Counted from the first letter of the stretch, positions 25,680-35,426 are shown. The stretch: DNA of 64,000 nucleotides from an uncultured Verrucomicrobiales bacterium (GCA_937901085.1 CALCHQ010000085.1:1-64000), one strand, 5' to 3'. Made by a program: numbers and translations. Notes: generated by a model from the letters alone, not told the origin.

Positions 25680-27161
25680 TCAGGCGTTAGCAGTTACGGT
25701 ATTATCTTCTTCGTCCTTCTTCACAGAGGTATCATCCTTGGCGGTGCTTTCCTCAGGGTTATCGGACACAAAGCTGTCCTTAGTCAGAATGATGGCAATC
25801 GGGGAAATGAGAGCCATGATGAGATAGATGGTCCACATGAACTCTGGGGAGTCCCAGAAGCCGATATGGCCGGTATCCATCTTGGCGGCAATGCCGTCAA
25901 AGCAGAGGTAGGACACCAGCAGACCACCCACCACGCCATTGATAGGCTTGGCAATGAACATAGGCAGAGCGGAAAGCGACATGTAGGAAGCCACCTTATC
26001 CTTGGGGGCGACGCGGGCCACATACTCCGAGAAGCGGGGGCTGAACAGCAGCTCACCGAAGGCAAAGATGAGAATCTGCAGGAAAATGGCCACGAAATAG
26101 GCCTGCCCGATGGTCTCGATACCCGGAATAATGAAGTAGGTCTGCGGCGGAACGGCCATGAGCAGCAGCGAACAGGCCGAAATCCCCATGCCGGTAATCA
26201 TCAGCTTCACCGTGGAGAACTTGTTGAGAATCGGGATGATGAGAATCAGGCCCGTGATAATCACAAAGGGATTGAGTGAGTTCATGAAGCCCAGCTTGAA
26301 ATCGTCGCCGATGGTGCGCAGGTAGTACTGCGGCATGACAAGGAACTGAAGCGTGAACACCAGGCGCACGCCCAGCGTCAGCACCAGGAACACGATGAGC
26401 TTCTGGAAGGCTCGCTCGCGGGCCACCTGGCCAATCAGCTGCAGCGGGCGCTGGGCAGACTTGGCGGTCTTCACGATGCGTTCCTCCGGCACGGCGAAGA
26501 AGTTTTCGTCAATGAAGCGGGTGAAGATAAAAGCAATGCAGTTGCAGGCGGTGCCGAAGTTGATAACCCACAGCAGACCGTCGATGTCACCCTGCCACTT
26601 GAGCAGGGGGTCAACAATGGCGAAGCCTGCCAGCAGAGCGCCCACATTCATGAACAGGTAGTAGAAATTGAAGCCGGTGGGGCGGGCGCGCAGCGTCGTG
26701 AAACGGCGGATGGAGGTCGTGATGCACGGACTCATGAACGCCGTACCGAAAGACATGATGGCGATGCCCGCCATGACGAAGTAGCGGGAGGCGTCCTGGC
26801 TGAGCTGCAGCACTTCCGTACCGAAATCCGTACCCATGCCCAGAATCAGACGCCCGCCGATAAGCAGGGTGAAGCCGATGAGGTAGGTGCGGCGCAGCCC
26901 GATGATGTCGCAAATGGTACCCACCGCAAACACAAAGAGGGAGATGAAGAGCGTATACATGCCCACCCAGTACGGGGCATCCGCATCGCGGAAACCGCAG
27001 TACTTGTTCAGGAAGAGGGAGAACACGATGATGAGCGTGAAGTACGACAGGCCATCGAAGAACTGGATGAAGTTCGTGAGCCAGAAGTTCTTGCCGCATT
27101 CGCGAAGTACACCGAATTCGGAGAAGTACTTGACGATGAAGTTTTGTTTGGTATCACTCAT
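25680..27161 (-). CDS. MFS transporter (POT/PTR-like)
   Basis: This 493-residue protein has 12-14 hydrophobic segments. The N-terminal half carries an MFS-like loop (GTICDIIGLRRTYLIGF) and a POT-like first region. The C-terminal tail is highly charged and Ser/Thr/Asp-rich. A peptide or small-metabolite symporter is likely; the substrate is not clear. The open frame extends 45 codons upstream into ilvD, but MSDTKQNF at 27161 starts directly ahead of the first helix and 22 bases after ilvD, so I use that. It lies between ilvD and the ankyrin gene in one operon. Confidence 0.82.
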   Translation of the reverse strand: MSDTKQNFIVKYFSEFGVLRECGKNFWLTNFIQFFDGLSYFTLIIVFSLFLNKYCGFRDADAPYWVGMYTLFISLFVFAVGTICDIIGLRRTYLIGFTLLIGGRLILGMGTDFGTEVLQLSQDASRYFVMAGIAIMSFGTAFMSPCITTSIRRFTTLRARPTGFNFYYLFMNVGALLAGFAIVDPLLKWQGDIDGLLWVINFGTACNCIAFIFTRFIDENFFAVPEERIVKTAKSAQRPLQLIGQVARERAFQKLIVFLVLTLGVRLVFTLQFLVMPQYYLRTIGDDFKLGFMNSLNPFVIITGLILIIPILNKFSTVKLMITGMGISACSLLLMAVPPQTYFIIPGIETIGQAYFVAIFLQILIFAFGELLFSPRFSEYVARVAPKDKVASYMSLSALPMFIAKPINGVVGGLLVSYLCFDGIAAKMDTGHIGFWDSPEFMWTIYLIMALISPIAIILTKDSFVSDNPEESTAKDDTSVKKDEEDNTVTANA

Positions 27162-27183
27162 AAGTCTGTTTTCTGGTATAAAA

Positions 27184-28851
27184 TCAGGCAAGGACAGCGC
27201 CCTTGCTGGCATTGGTGGCCAGCTTGCGGTAGCGCTTGAGCCACTTGCTGGGGATTTCCTGCATGGTGGGCTGCCACACCGCGCGACGGGCGGCAATTTC
27301 CTCCTCGCTCAATTCTGCCTGCATGCGGCGGGCAGGAATGTCTATGGAGATGATGTCGCCGTCCTTCAGCAGGCCGATGAGGCCACCTTCAGCAGCTTCG
27401 GGGGACACATGGCCGATGCAGGCACCGTGGGTGGCACCGGAGAAGCGGCCGTCGGTGATGAGGGCGACGCAGTTGCCCAGCCCCTTACCCATAATGTAGC
27501 TGGTGGGAGCAAGCATTTCCTGCATGCCGGGGCCGCCCTTGGGTCCTTCGTTGCGGATGACCACGACATCACCAGGTTTCACCTTGTCGGCCAGAATACC
27601 GGCACAGGCTTCTTCCTGGCTTTCGAAAATCACAGCCGGGCCACGGTGTACCATCATTTCGGGCAGTACACCGGCCTTCTTCACAATGGCCCCCTGCTCC
27701 GCCAGATTACCGAACAGCACCGCCAGACCACCGTCCTTGGAGTAAGCGTTATCCAGCGTACGGATAACGGCGGGGTCCTGGGTGGAAAGGCCTTCCATCT
27801 GCTCGCCGAGGGTCTTGCCGCTCACGGTGGGCACCTGGGTGTTCAGGGCGCCGGGAATCTTGTTGATTTCGGCCAGAATGGTCATGATGCCGCCGGCGCG
27901 CAGCACATCGTGCATGTGGTAGCGGGAGCTGGGGGCTACCTTGCAGATATTCGGGGTGCGCTTGGAAATCTCGTCGATACGCTTCAGGTCGTATTCAAAG
28001 CCGGCTTCTGCCGCAAAGGCCAGCGTGTGCAGAACAGTGTTGGAAGAACCACCCATGGCCATGTCGCAGGTGAACACGTTGTCGATGGCAGCCTCGGTAA
28101 TGAGGTCGCGGGGCAGCGGGCCTCCCTGCTTGGCCATCTCGACCGCGCGGCGGGCAGAAGCACGCCAGAACTCCTTGCGTTCCTCGGAAAGTGCCAGCAG
28201 CGTGCCATTGCCCGGCAGCGCCAGCCCCAGCACCTCGCAGAGGCAATTCATGGAATTGGCGGTGAACATACCGCTGCATGAACCGGCGCTCGGACAGGCG
28301 TGGCATTCCACATAGTGCAGTTCATCCTCGGTAATCTTACCGGCGGTGCAGGCAGCCACGGCCTCGAACACGCTGTTGAGGTCCAGATCCTCACCATTGC
28401 GCCCCTTGCCGACGGCCATGGGGCCGCCGCTGCAGAAAATCGTCGGGATATTGCAGCGCAGAGCCCCCATCACCATGCCCGGCACAATCTTGTCGCAGTT
28501 CGGGATGCAAATACAGGCGTCAAAGGCATGGGCGGAAAGCATGGTTTCCACGCTGTCGGCAATAAGCTCACGGCTGGCCAGGGAGAATTTCATGCCATGG
28601 TGGGCCATGGCAATACCATCGCACACACCGATGAGGTTGAACTCAATAGGCGTGCCGCCTGCCTTGCGCACCTCATCCTTGATAAGCTCGGCCACCTTGT
28701 TGAGGTGCACGTGACCGGGAATCACCTCATTGAAAGAGTTACAAATGGCAATGAACGGCTTCTTAATGTCCTCATCCGTCATGCCGGTAGCGCGCATCAG
28801 GCTGCGATGCGGCGCACGCTGAATACCTGCCTTGGTACGATCTGATAACAT
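27184..28851 (-). CDS. ilvD: dihydroxy-acid dehydratase
   Basis: This 555-residue iron-sulfur enzyme forms 2-oxo acids in valine, leucine and isoleucine synthesis. The conserved cluster ligands appear in CNSFNE (first), PNCDKIVPGM (second) and CPSAGSCSGMFTANSMNCL (third). The C-terminal part has TDGRFSGATHG and VSPEAAEGG. Length is standard. It is the first gene of a three-gene minus-strand unit. A -10-like TATGCT about 15 bases upstream suggests a short leader. Confidence 0.96.
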   Translation of the reverse strand: MLSDRTKAGIQRAPHRSLMRATGMTDEDIKKPFIAICNSFNEVIPGHVHLNKVAELIKDEVRKAGGTPIEFNLIGVCDGIAMAHHGMKFSLASRELIADSVETMLSAHAFDACICIPNCDKIVPGMVMGALRCNIPTIFCSGGPMAVGKGRNGEDLDLNSVFEAVAACTAGKITEDELHYVECHACPSAGSCSGMFTANSMNCLCEVLGLALPGNGTLLALSEERKEFWRASARRAVEMAKQGGPLPRDLITEAAIDNVFTCDMAMGGSSNTVLHTLAFAAEAGFEYDLKRIDEISKRTPNICKVAPSSRYHMHDVLRAGGIMTILAEINKIPGALNTQVPTVSGKTLGEQMEGLSTQDPAVIRTLDNAYSKDGGLAVLFGNLAEQGAIVKKAGVLPEMMVHRGPAVIFESQEEACAGILADKVKPGDVVVIRNEGPKGGPGMQEMLAPTSYIMGKGLGNCVALITDGRFSGATHGACIGHVSPEAAEGGLIGLLKDGDIISIDIPARRMQAELSEEEIAARRAVWQPTMQEIPSKWLKRYRKLATNASKGAVLA

Positions 28852-28954
28852 AGCGCGGCGACCTTAGCATAATTCCAACCGCATTACCAGCTTAATTTGA
28901 TGCTTCGCGCGCGTATGTGCGACATAATTCCCATAAAACAAGCAGAGATTTAGG

Positions 28955-28983
28955 TTGCCAAAACGCCGAAGCGGGGTAAGAAT
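28955..28983 (+). promoter_or_regulatory. promoter of the MFS transporter, leaderless placement
   Basis: TTGCCA (28955-28960) is followed after 17 bases by AAGAAT (28978-28983; TAAGAA with 16) and then seven bases to the ATG at 28991. The TTG that would extend the reading frame is part of the -35 box. Confidence 0.4.
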
Positions 28984-28990
28984 CTACTTT

Positions 28991-30169
28991 ATGCCACGGC
29001 AGCCGTACGATTCAGCCCATCTGCATTTCATCATCATCTTCCTGCTGGTCAGCTTCAACCTGCGGCTTGCTTTTTCGGCTGCCGACCCATTGCTGGTACC
29101 GCTCATGCGAGACCTGGGGCTGGGCATCACCAGCAGCGGTCTGTTCGGGCTGCTGCCTGTCATGGCCCTGGGCATTGCTGCGCCGCTCGGCGCGCGGCTG
29201 GTAGCGCTGGTTCGCCCCGCCCTTCTCATCATTTACGCGCTGCTGGCTGCGGTGGCAGGGGTCGCCTGGCGAAGCTACGGCGGCATTCCCGGACTCTTCG
29301 GCGGAACCATCATCATCGGCCTGGGGTTAGGCATTGCCGGGTCGGTCATCCTGGGCATCGTCAAGCAGGAGGAAAAGCAGCATTTGCCCATGCTCATGAG
29401 CGCGTACACGGCATGCGTCAGCCTGGGCACATCAGTGGGTGCAGGGGCATCGACCCCGGTGGCCTACTGGCTGGGAGGCTGGCAGAACGGTCTCCTGTTC
29501 TGGGCCCTGCCATTGCTGCTAGCCACCATGTTATGGGGTGAGTTCGTGCTGCACAGCCAGCCCCGGCAGACCACACAGCACACCGTGAAAGCCCCCATGC
29601 TGCCCCTGCTCCGCAAACACTCCACCCGCATGGTGACGCTGTACTACCTTTTTCGCGTGGCAAGTGCCTGGCTGCTCATTGTCTGGCTGACCACACTGCT
29701 GCGCCAGCGCGGACTGCATCCCGACGAAGCCGGCTTCGTCCTAGCGCTGGCCACAGCCAGCCAGATTCCCTTTGCCCTGGTAGCGGGAATACTCTGCCGC
29801 CTTCTGGGCGGCACGGCGAGGCTGATGGTGGCAGGCACACTCGCAGGCGTGGTGGCCTGCTGGGGATTGCTGGTGGCGCCGCTCTCCCTGTGGGTGCTGT
29901 TTGCCATTCTGCTCGGTTTCGGCATGGGCAGCATCTTCGCTATCGGCATGACCCTCATTGCCACCACCGAGCCCGATGAAGCCGGCACCATTGCCCTCTC
30001 CGGGCTGGCGCAGGGAGTCGGCTTCATCGGCGGCGGTCTGCTGGCCTGGCTGGCCGGCATGAGTCTGCGCCTTCCCCTGCCGGATATCTGGCTGAGTTCG
30101 CTCTACACGCTGCTGGCTCTTTGCGGGCTGGCTTTCGGGCTTCAATGCACAAGAAAGCCGGCCTGCTGA
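28991..30169 (+). CDS. MFS transporter (CynX/NimT-like)
   Basis: This 392-residue transporter has 12 hydrophobic segments and opens with the CynX-type pattern FNLRLAFSAADPLLVPLMRDLGL. The central loop is short and basic (LHSQPRQTTQHTVKAP). This MFS subfamily includes cyanate and nitroimidazole exporters; the substrate here is unknown. An in-frame TTG at 28955 would add 12 residues, but it coincides with the likely -35 box, so I choose the ATG. It converges on the GH2 beta-galactosidase, with a hairpin overlapping its stop. Confidence 0.82.
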   Translation: MPRQPYDSAHLHFIIIFLLVSFNLRLAFSAADPLLVPLMRDLGLGITSSGLFGLLPVMALGIAAPLGARLVALVRPALLIIYALLAAVAGVAWRSYGGIPGLFGGTIIIGLGLGIAGSVILGIVKQEEKQHLPMLMSAYTACVSLGTSVGAGASTPVAYWLGGWQNGLLFWALPLLLATMLWGEFVLHSQPRQTTQHTVKAPMLPLLRKHSTRMVTLYYLFRVASAWLLIVWLTTLLRQRGLHPDEAGFVLALATASQIPFALVAGILCRLLGGTARLMVAGTLAGVVACWGLLVAPLSLWVLFAILLGFGMGSIFAIGMTLIATTEPDEAGTIALSGLAQGVGFIGGGLLAWLAGMSLRLPLPDIWLSSLYTLLALCGLAFGLQCTRKPAC

Positions 30170-30185
30170 TGGGCAGACCGGCTTT
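30154..30185. terminator. hairpin at the end of two convergent genes
   Basis: A 13-bp stem with one mismatch (AAAGCCGGCCTGC opposite GCAGACCGGCTTT) overlaps the MFS stop codon and lies before the GH2 stop. T-rich bases follow on both strands but are short. Confidence 0.45.
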
Positions 30186-30225
30186 GGTGAAGCTTGATGC
30201 TCAATGCATCGCTTTATTTTTTGAG

Positions 30226-33186
30226 CTACTCGGCGGTGGGGGCAGTAATCTGCACCGGCACCTTGATTTCCGGCAGGCCTTCGGCCTTCACCGTCACCGT
30301 AGCCGTGCCGCTGCTGTTGCGGTGGGCGCGTACGACAGCCAGGATACGGCCGTTGAAGAACTGCTGATTCTTGTCCTGCATGCAGGTGTGGTCAATGGGG
30401 TTACCATTGCAGAACCCGGCCAGGTCGGCAGGGCCTTCGATGCTGAAACTCACCTTGCGGCTGTCTGTCGGCACAACATTGCCCTGGGCATCAGTAAGCG
30501 CCAGCGAAATGTAGCTGAGGTCGCGGGCATCACCCACGATGGTGCTGCGGTCCACCTGAGCCGTCACAGCAGCAGAATCACCAGTAGTCACACGCTTCGC
30601 GGTGGCCCAGGGCTGGCCATTCTTCTTCACCACCACTTCCACCGTACCCGGTTCGTATACGACTTCCTCCCAGGCAAAGCGGAACATGTTCTTGTTCATC
30701 ACCAGGCTCTTATCCTTCTGCACAAAGGTCGGGCCGTCGCCACGGCGGCGCACGCCCTGGCTCTTGCCGTTCACAAACAGCTCGGCCTCGTCACCGCTGG
30801 AGAACACCATCACCGGAGTGACCTGACCTTCGCGGCCAGCCCAGTTCCAATGCGGCAGAATGTGCGCCATGGGCTTGTCGGCATTCCACTGGCTCTGGTA
30901 GAGGTAGTACACATCCTTCGGGAAACCGGCCAGGTCAATCAGACCGAAGTAGGAACTGCGGCTGGGCGCTTTATTACCCATGGCCTTGAGCTGTTCCATG
31001 GCGGCTTTCTTCTCTGCCTCGCTGGCGCCGATGAAGTTGCCGATGTTGGAGGCATCCTGGTTGTAGGGAGTCGGTTCGCCGATGTAGTCGAAGCCTGTCC
31101 ACACATACTCACCAGCCAGTTCGGGAGCCAGGGTATGGGCATACATCTCGATATCCGGGCAGGAACCCCAGCCGGTGGATGAAAGCGCATAGCTGCTCAC
31201 CTGGAAATAGCGGGCGCCGCTACGCACATCCCATTTCATCGGGAAGAAGTAGGTATCGCGCGTCGACACGCAGCTGCATGTCTCAGAGCCGTAGTATGGC
31301 TGTTCCGGGTGCTTCATGCGGAAGTCCCTGTAAAGATGCGGCTTGTAGTTGAAGCCATACACATCCATCGTCTCCGAGAAGCCGTTCTTGTAGGCACGCA
31401 TATCATTGCAGCCCACCGTATACGGACGCGTGGTATCATACTTGCGGAATTCATCCCGCAGAGCCACCGCGGTCTGAAGATTCTCGGCATGAGCTTCCTT
31501 ATTATTGTCCCCCTGCTCAGGGATTTCGTTACCACCGCTCCAGGCAATGATGCAGGGGTGGTTGCGGTCACGCTGCATGAAGTTCTGCACATCCTTCTGC
31601 CACCAGTTGGGCCAGTAGAGGTGGTAGCCGTTCACCTTGTCGTACTTCTGGCGTTTCCAGATATCGAACAACTCATCAATCACCAGCACACCGTGCTTGT
31701 CGCAAAGGTCGAGTACTTCCGGGGCGGGCGGGTTGTGGGTCATGCGGATGGAATTGCAGCCCATCTCCTTGAGGATCTCAATCTTGCGCTCATAGCCACG
31801 GGCATGGAAGGCCGTACCGAGCGCGCCCAGGTCATGGTGCTCGCAGACACCCTTGAGACGCACCTTCTCACCGTTCAGGTAGAAGCCGTCCTTCTTCCAC
31901 TCAATGCTGCGGACACCGAAACGGCTCTCGCGGGTATCCACCACCTTGCCATCGAGCAGCACGGAAGTCTGCATGGTGTAGAGATTCGGGTTTTCACAGC
32001 TCCAAAGCTGCGGGCTGGGCAGTCGTAATTCCTGCTCCACCGTACCGGTTGTGCCGGGTTCCAGCGTTATGGTGGAGGGAACAGCCTGCGAGCCGTTCAC
32101 CTTCTGCATCACCGTGATTTCGGCCTCCTCCTGGCTGGTGTTCGTCACCGTGGTCTGCACCTTCACCACGGCATAATCGGCTGTGATTTCAGGCGTGGTG
32201 ATATAGGTGGGCCATTGGGTCAGATGCACAGGACCGGTCTTTTCCAGCCACACATGGCGGTAAATACCCGCGCCAGGATACCAGCGGGTAGAGAGCGGCA
32301 GGTTGCTGGCCATCACCGCCACCAGATTATCCTTACCTGCCTGCAGGTAGGGAGTAATATCCACACGGAAAGAGTTATAACCATAAGCCCAGGAACCGGC
32401 AAGCTGACCATTCACATACACCTGGGGATTCGACATCACCCCGTCGAAATCGAGGTAGTAACGGTCTTTTTCCACGCTGAAATCCGCTGGAACGGCAAAA
32501 TGCTTACGATACCATCCCCAGCCATTCCAAGGCAGTTTGCCCGTTTCGTTCGGCTCATCCATCAGGAAGGGGCTTTCAATGGCCCAGTCATGCGGCAACT
32601 GAACATTCTTATAGCCGCGTTCATCGGCATCCACAGCAGCATGCGCGGTGGCAGGCTTCCCACGCTTCACCTGCAGGGGTTCGTTATTCATGCCGGTGAA
32701 CATAATTTCGCGGATGCTGGCCCAATGGTGCTGATCCGTCCCCTTCACCGTCATTTTAATGGAAGCCACCGATTTGCCGCCCATGTCAATGAACGTGGCC
32801 GCCTGGTGTCCCACCTTGTAGCTTCGTTTTTCAACGGAGTCACCATAGTCCACTTCCACGACCACCTCCATGTTGTTGCGCTGTTCCCAGTAGATGACAG
32901 CCATCTTGACCGCCTCATCGAAGCCCGGCACAATAATGAGCTGGTGTCCCTCGGCCTGGTCCTTGGCACACCAGCGCGTCATGAGGTTTCCATCTACCGC
33001 GTGCGAAGCCGGGTGCGTACCCTGGTGAGAATCAGTATAAGCGGGCACGCCGGCTTCAGCCGGATTACCCGGGCCGAAGTACTTGAATTTCCAGCCGAAA
33101 TCAAAAGTCTCGCGCTCGCCGGCATAGGCCGAAGCCACACTCATAGCCAGCAAGGGAAGCATGTATCTAGCTTTCATCATAGTCAT
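30226..33186 (-). CDS. exported GH2 beta-galactosidase with a discoidin-like insert
   Basis: This 986-residue enzyme starts with a signal peptide (KARYMLPLLAMSVASAYA). The GH2 sugar-binding domain begins with FDFGWKFKYFG but is interrupted (about 35-135) by a segment with HPASHAVDGNLMTRWCA and FTGM, which looks like an F5/8 (CBM32-like) lectin domain. The immunoglobulin-like domain and catalytic barrel follow: acid/base Glu554 in SGGNE and nucleophile Glu635 in YGSET. The C-terminal half has DUF4982-like and Ig-like beta domains. It should cut terminal beta-galactosides from host glycans. ATG codons at 33180 and 33177 are also possible. A TAGAAT box lies 11 bases before the ATG. Confidence 0.9.
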   Translation of the reverse strand: MTMMKARYMLPLLAMSVASAYAGERETFDFGWKFKYFGPGNPAEAGVPAYTDSHQGTHPASHAVDGNLMTRWCAKDQAEGHQLIIVPGFDEAVKMAVIYWEQRNNMEVVVEVDYGDSVEKRSYKVGHQAATFIDMGGKSVASIKMTVKGTDQHHWASIREIMFTGMNNEPLQVKRGKPATAHAAVDADERGYKNVQLPHDWAIESPFLMDEPNETGKLPWNGWGWYRKHFAVPADFSVEKDRYYLDFDGVMSNPQVYVNGQLAGSWAYGYNSFRVDITPYLQAGKDNLVAVMASNLPLSTRWYPGAGIYRHVWLEKTGPVHLTQWPTYITTPEITADYAVVKVQTTVTNTSQEEAEITVMQKVNGSQAVPSTITLEPGTTGTVEQELRLPSPQLWSCENPNLYTMQTSVLLDGKVVDTRESRFGVRSIEWKKDGFYLNGEKVRLKGVCEHHDLGALGTAFHARGYERKIEILKEMGCNSIRMTHNPPAPEVLDLCDKHGVLVIDELFDIWKRQKYDKVNGYHLYWPNWWQKDVQNFMQRDRNHPCIIAWSGGNEIPEQGDNNKEAHAENLQTAVALRDEFRKYDTTRPYTVGCNDMRAYKNGFSETMDVYGFNYKPHLYRDFRMKHPEQPYYGSETCSCVSTRDTYFFPMKWDVRSGARYFQVSSYALSSTGWGSCPDIEMYAHTLAPELAGEYVWTGFDYIGEPTPYNQDASNIGNFIGASEAEKKAAMEQLKAMGNKAPSRSSYFGLIDLAGFPKDVYYLYQSQWNADKPMAHILPHWNWAGREGQVTPVMVFSSGDEAELFVNGKSQGVRRRGDGPTFVQKDKSLVMNKNMFRFAWEEVVYEPGTVEVVVKKNGQPWATAKRVTTGDSAAVTAQVDRSTIVGDARDLSYISLALTDAQGNVVPTDSRKVSFSIEGPADLAGFCNGNPIDHTCMQDKNQQFFNGRILAVVRAHRNSSGTATVTVKAEGLPEIKVPVQITAPTAE

Positions 33187-33240
33187 AAATCCACGGTATT
33201 CTACCATTTTATTTCCGTATGAAAAGAAAAAAAACTGCCC

Positions 33241-34335
33241 TCACACCCGCAGAAAGGCCCGGTGGCGATACAGGAAATACAATACAAGCCACAGGAAACC
33301 AAAGGAAAGAGTTTCGTACAGGAAGGGGGATTCTGTCCAACGGAATAAGGGGTATGCCAGGTTGCCCCACAGGCTGCGGCCGCCACAGCCGGGTGTATTG
33401 GTCAGCATATAGGCCAGCAGCGCATTGCACCCGAAGACCCGCAGCGGAAAGGCCAGGCAACCCGTACCGGACAGCACATCAAACAACAAATGAAACAGCG
33501 CCAGCAACAACAGACACCACCCCCCGCTCCAAAGTACCATGGTGCTGGTGAACAGGTGCTTGATAAGAGGCGTATCCAGTTCCAGTAGCAGAGCCCCGCC
33601 CAGGCACAACACGCCCCCCGCCAGCAGAATGGCAACCGCCCGCCAGCCCCGCAGCGTCCATACAGCTCCTCCCCCCAGAACGCCCAGCAACGTCATCGCG
33701 CCAAAACTCAGAGAAGTCAGAATCCAGGTGTAGGGCGTGCCATCCTGCCAGCCCCCCTGCAAAGCACAATCGATGTAGTATGCCAGATTGTCCTGCGGCA
33801 GGAAATGCCCGGCAGAATGCCCCGCATAAGGCACGAAACGCAACAAGGCCCAGTAGGATGCGAGCAGAGCCACACAGCAGATAAGCTGCCCGCGCCACCC
33901 CCAGAACCACAACACCACGGCGCTGATGCCATAGCCCATGGCAATCGCCTGCAATGTGTTGCAGAACAAGCTCATCTTATCGGTATCGCCGCTGCACAGA
34001 TTTCCCTGCACCACCATACCGAGGAAAAACAGCAGCACACAGCGCCGCAGAACGCGCCACAGGGTACGCATGCCCCCCTGCTCCCGGTAGCGTTGGAACG
34101 CCATCGGCATGGAACAGCCTGTGATGAACAGGAAAAGCGGCATCACCAGATCCCAGCAAGTGAAGCCCTGCCCCCACTCCGCATGCCTGAACTGCCGCAC
34201 CAGCCAGGCAGGCACATCATTTCCCCAGCCCAGGCGGCACAACTGCCAGAGCAGCGCCGCACCACCACAGAGCATCACCATATCAAGCCCCCGCAAGGCA
34301 TCAATGCTCACCAGCCTCCTTTTCTCTTCAGTCAT
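33241..34335 (-). CDS. DUF5009/HGSNAT-like membrane acyltransferase
   Basis: This 364-residue membrane protein has about ten hydrophobic segments. It begins RLVSIDALRGLDMVMLCGG and has the conserved FTCWDLVMPLFLFITGCSMP in the first loop, as in DUF5009 and heparan-alpha-glucosaminide acetyltransferase-like proteins. Eukaryotic members acetylate glucosamine across the lysosomal membrane, so a sugar-acetylating role here is possible but unproven. It precedes the GH2 enzyme on the same strand. A TAGACT box lies six bases before its ATG. Confidence 0.8.
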   Translation of the reverse strand: MTEEKRRLVSIDALRGLDMVMLCGGAALLWQLCRLGWGNDVPAWLVRQFRHAEWGQGFTCWDLVMPLFLFITGCSMPMAFQRYREQGGMRTLWRVLRRCVLLFFLGMVVQGNLCSGDTDKMSLFCNTLQAIAMGYGISAVVLWFWGWRGQLICCVALLASYWALLRFVPYAGHSAGHFLPQDNLAYYIDCALQGGWQDGTPYTWILTSLSFGAMTLLGVLGGGAVWTLRGWRAVAILLAGGVLCLGGALLLELDTPLIKHLFTSTMVLWSGGWCLLLLALFHLLFDVLSGTGCLAFPLRVFGCNALLAYMLTNTPGCGGRSLWGNLAYPLFRWTESPFLYETLSFGFLWLVLYFLYRHRAFLRV

Positions 34336-34341
34336 GCCCCA

Positions 34342-34370
34342 AGTCTACACAAAAAGACCCGGCACTTAAA
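34342..34370 (-). promoter_or_regulatory. promoter of the DUF5009 gene, leaderless placement
   Basis: On the minus strand, TTTAAG (34365-34370), a 17-base spacer and TAGACT (34342-34347) are followed by six bases and the ATG at 34335. Confidence 0.4.
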
Positions 34371-34389
34371 GAAAAAATCCAAATACTGC

Positions 34390-34417
34390 TTGCATTTTAA
34401 GCCCCGCCGGGTAGAAT
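34390..34417 (+). promoter_or_regulatory. promoter of the epimerase gene
   Basis: TTGCAT (34390-34395), a 16-base spacer and TAGAAT (34412-34417) give a transcript start about 20 bases upstream of the ATG at 34444, so this mRNA has a short leader. Confidence 0.5.
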
Positions 34418-34443
34418 AGACACGAACCAACATCACACCAACC

Positions 34444-35367
34444 ATGAAAGTACTCATTACCGGCGGCGCCGGCTTCATCGGCTCCCACATTGCTGAGCAT
34501 TACCAGGGTATCGCAGAGGAAATCCGCGTGCTGGATAACCTCCGTACCGGCTACAAGAAGAACCTCGACGGCCTCAAGGTCACCTTCATCGAAGGCTCCA
34601 TCACCGACCGTGAACTCGTAGCCAAGGCCGTTGAAGGCGTAGACTACATCTTCCACATGGCCGCCATGGTCTCCGTGCCGGAATCCATGCAAAAGCCCCG
34701 CGAAACCGTAGATCTGAACGTGAACGGCCTGCTCACCGTGCTGGAAGAAGCCAGCAAGGCTGGTGTGAAGAAGGTCGTGCTTGCCTCCTCTGCCGCCATT
34801 TACGGCGACAACCCCATCGTTCCCAAGGTGGAGACCATGTACCCCGAACCCAAGAGCCCCTACGGCATCACCAAGCTCGATGGCGAGTACTACATGGAAA
34901 TGTTCCGCACCACTGGCCAAGTGAACACCGGCTGCTGCCGTTTCTTCAATGTATTCGGCCCGCGCCAGGACCCCAAGGGTGCCTACGCTGCCGCCGTGCC
35001 GATTTTCATGGAAAAGGCCATCAAGGGCGAGGATATCACCGTCTTCGGCGACGGCGAGCAGACGCGTGACTTCATCTACGTCAAGGACATTGTGGGTGGC
35101 CTCACCTTCGTGGCCGAACACCCGGAAGTAACGGGTGTCTACAACGTGGGTTACGGTGGTCAGATTACCATCAACGACCTGGCCAACATCATTATTGATG
35201 CCGCCGGTTCCAGCTCCAAGGTCGTACACCTGCCCGAACGCCCCGGCGATGTGAAGCACTCCCGCTCCTGCGCCGACAAGCTCCGCAATGCCGGCTGGGC
35301 TCCCAAGCACACCCTGGAGGAAGGACTCAAGACCACGCTCGAATACTTCAAGAGCGTCACCAAGTAA
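34444..35367 (+). CDS. NAD-dependent sugar-nucleotide epimerase
   Basis: This 307-residue extended SDR has the Rossmann motif GGAGFIGSH (residues about 7-15), the catalytic SSAAIYGD loop, and YGITK (active-site Tyr and Lys), followed by RFFNVFGPRQDP and DGEQTRDFIYVKD. The pattern matches UDP-glucose or UDP-N-acetylglucosamine 4-epimerases of the GalE/WbpP type. It is probably involved in supplying UDP-galactose or UDP-GalNAc for surface polysaccharides or in galactose use. It has its own promoter and a strong terminator, so it is a single-gene unit. Confidence 0.88.
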   Translation: MKVLITGGAGFIGSHIAEHYQGIAEEIRVLDNLRTGYKKNLDGLKVTFIEGSITDRELVAKAVEGVDYIFHMAAMVSVPESMQKPRETVDLNVNGLLTVLEEASKAGVKKVVLASSAAIYGDNPIVPKVETMYPEPKSPYGITKLDGEYYMEMFRTTGQVNTGCCRFFNVFGPRQDPKGAYAAAVPIFMEKAIKGEDITVFGDGEQTRDFIYVKDIVGGLTFVAEHPEVTGVYNVGYGGQITINDLANIIIDAAGSSSKVVHLPERPGDVKHSRSCADKLRNAGWAPKHTLEEGLKTTLEYFKSVTK

Positions 35368-35381
35368 ACGCATTCTCTTTC

Positions 35382-35416
35382 AGCCGGGGTTTCGACAGGA
35401 AACCCCGGCTTTTTTT
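35382..35416 (+). terminator. intrinsic terminator after the epimerase
   Basis: An 11-bp perfect stem (AGCCGGGGTTT, loop of seven bases) is followed directly by a T run (35410-35416). Confidence 0.85.
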
Positions 35417-35426
35417 GCTACCCGTC

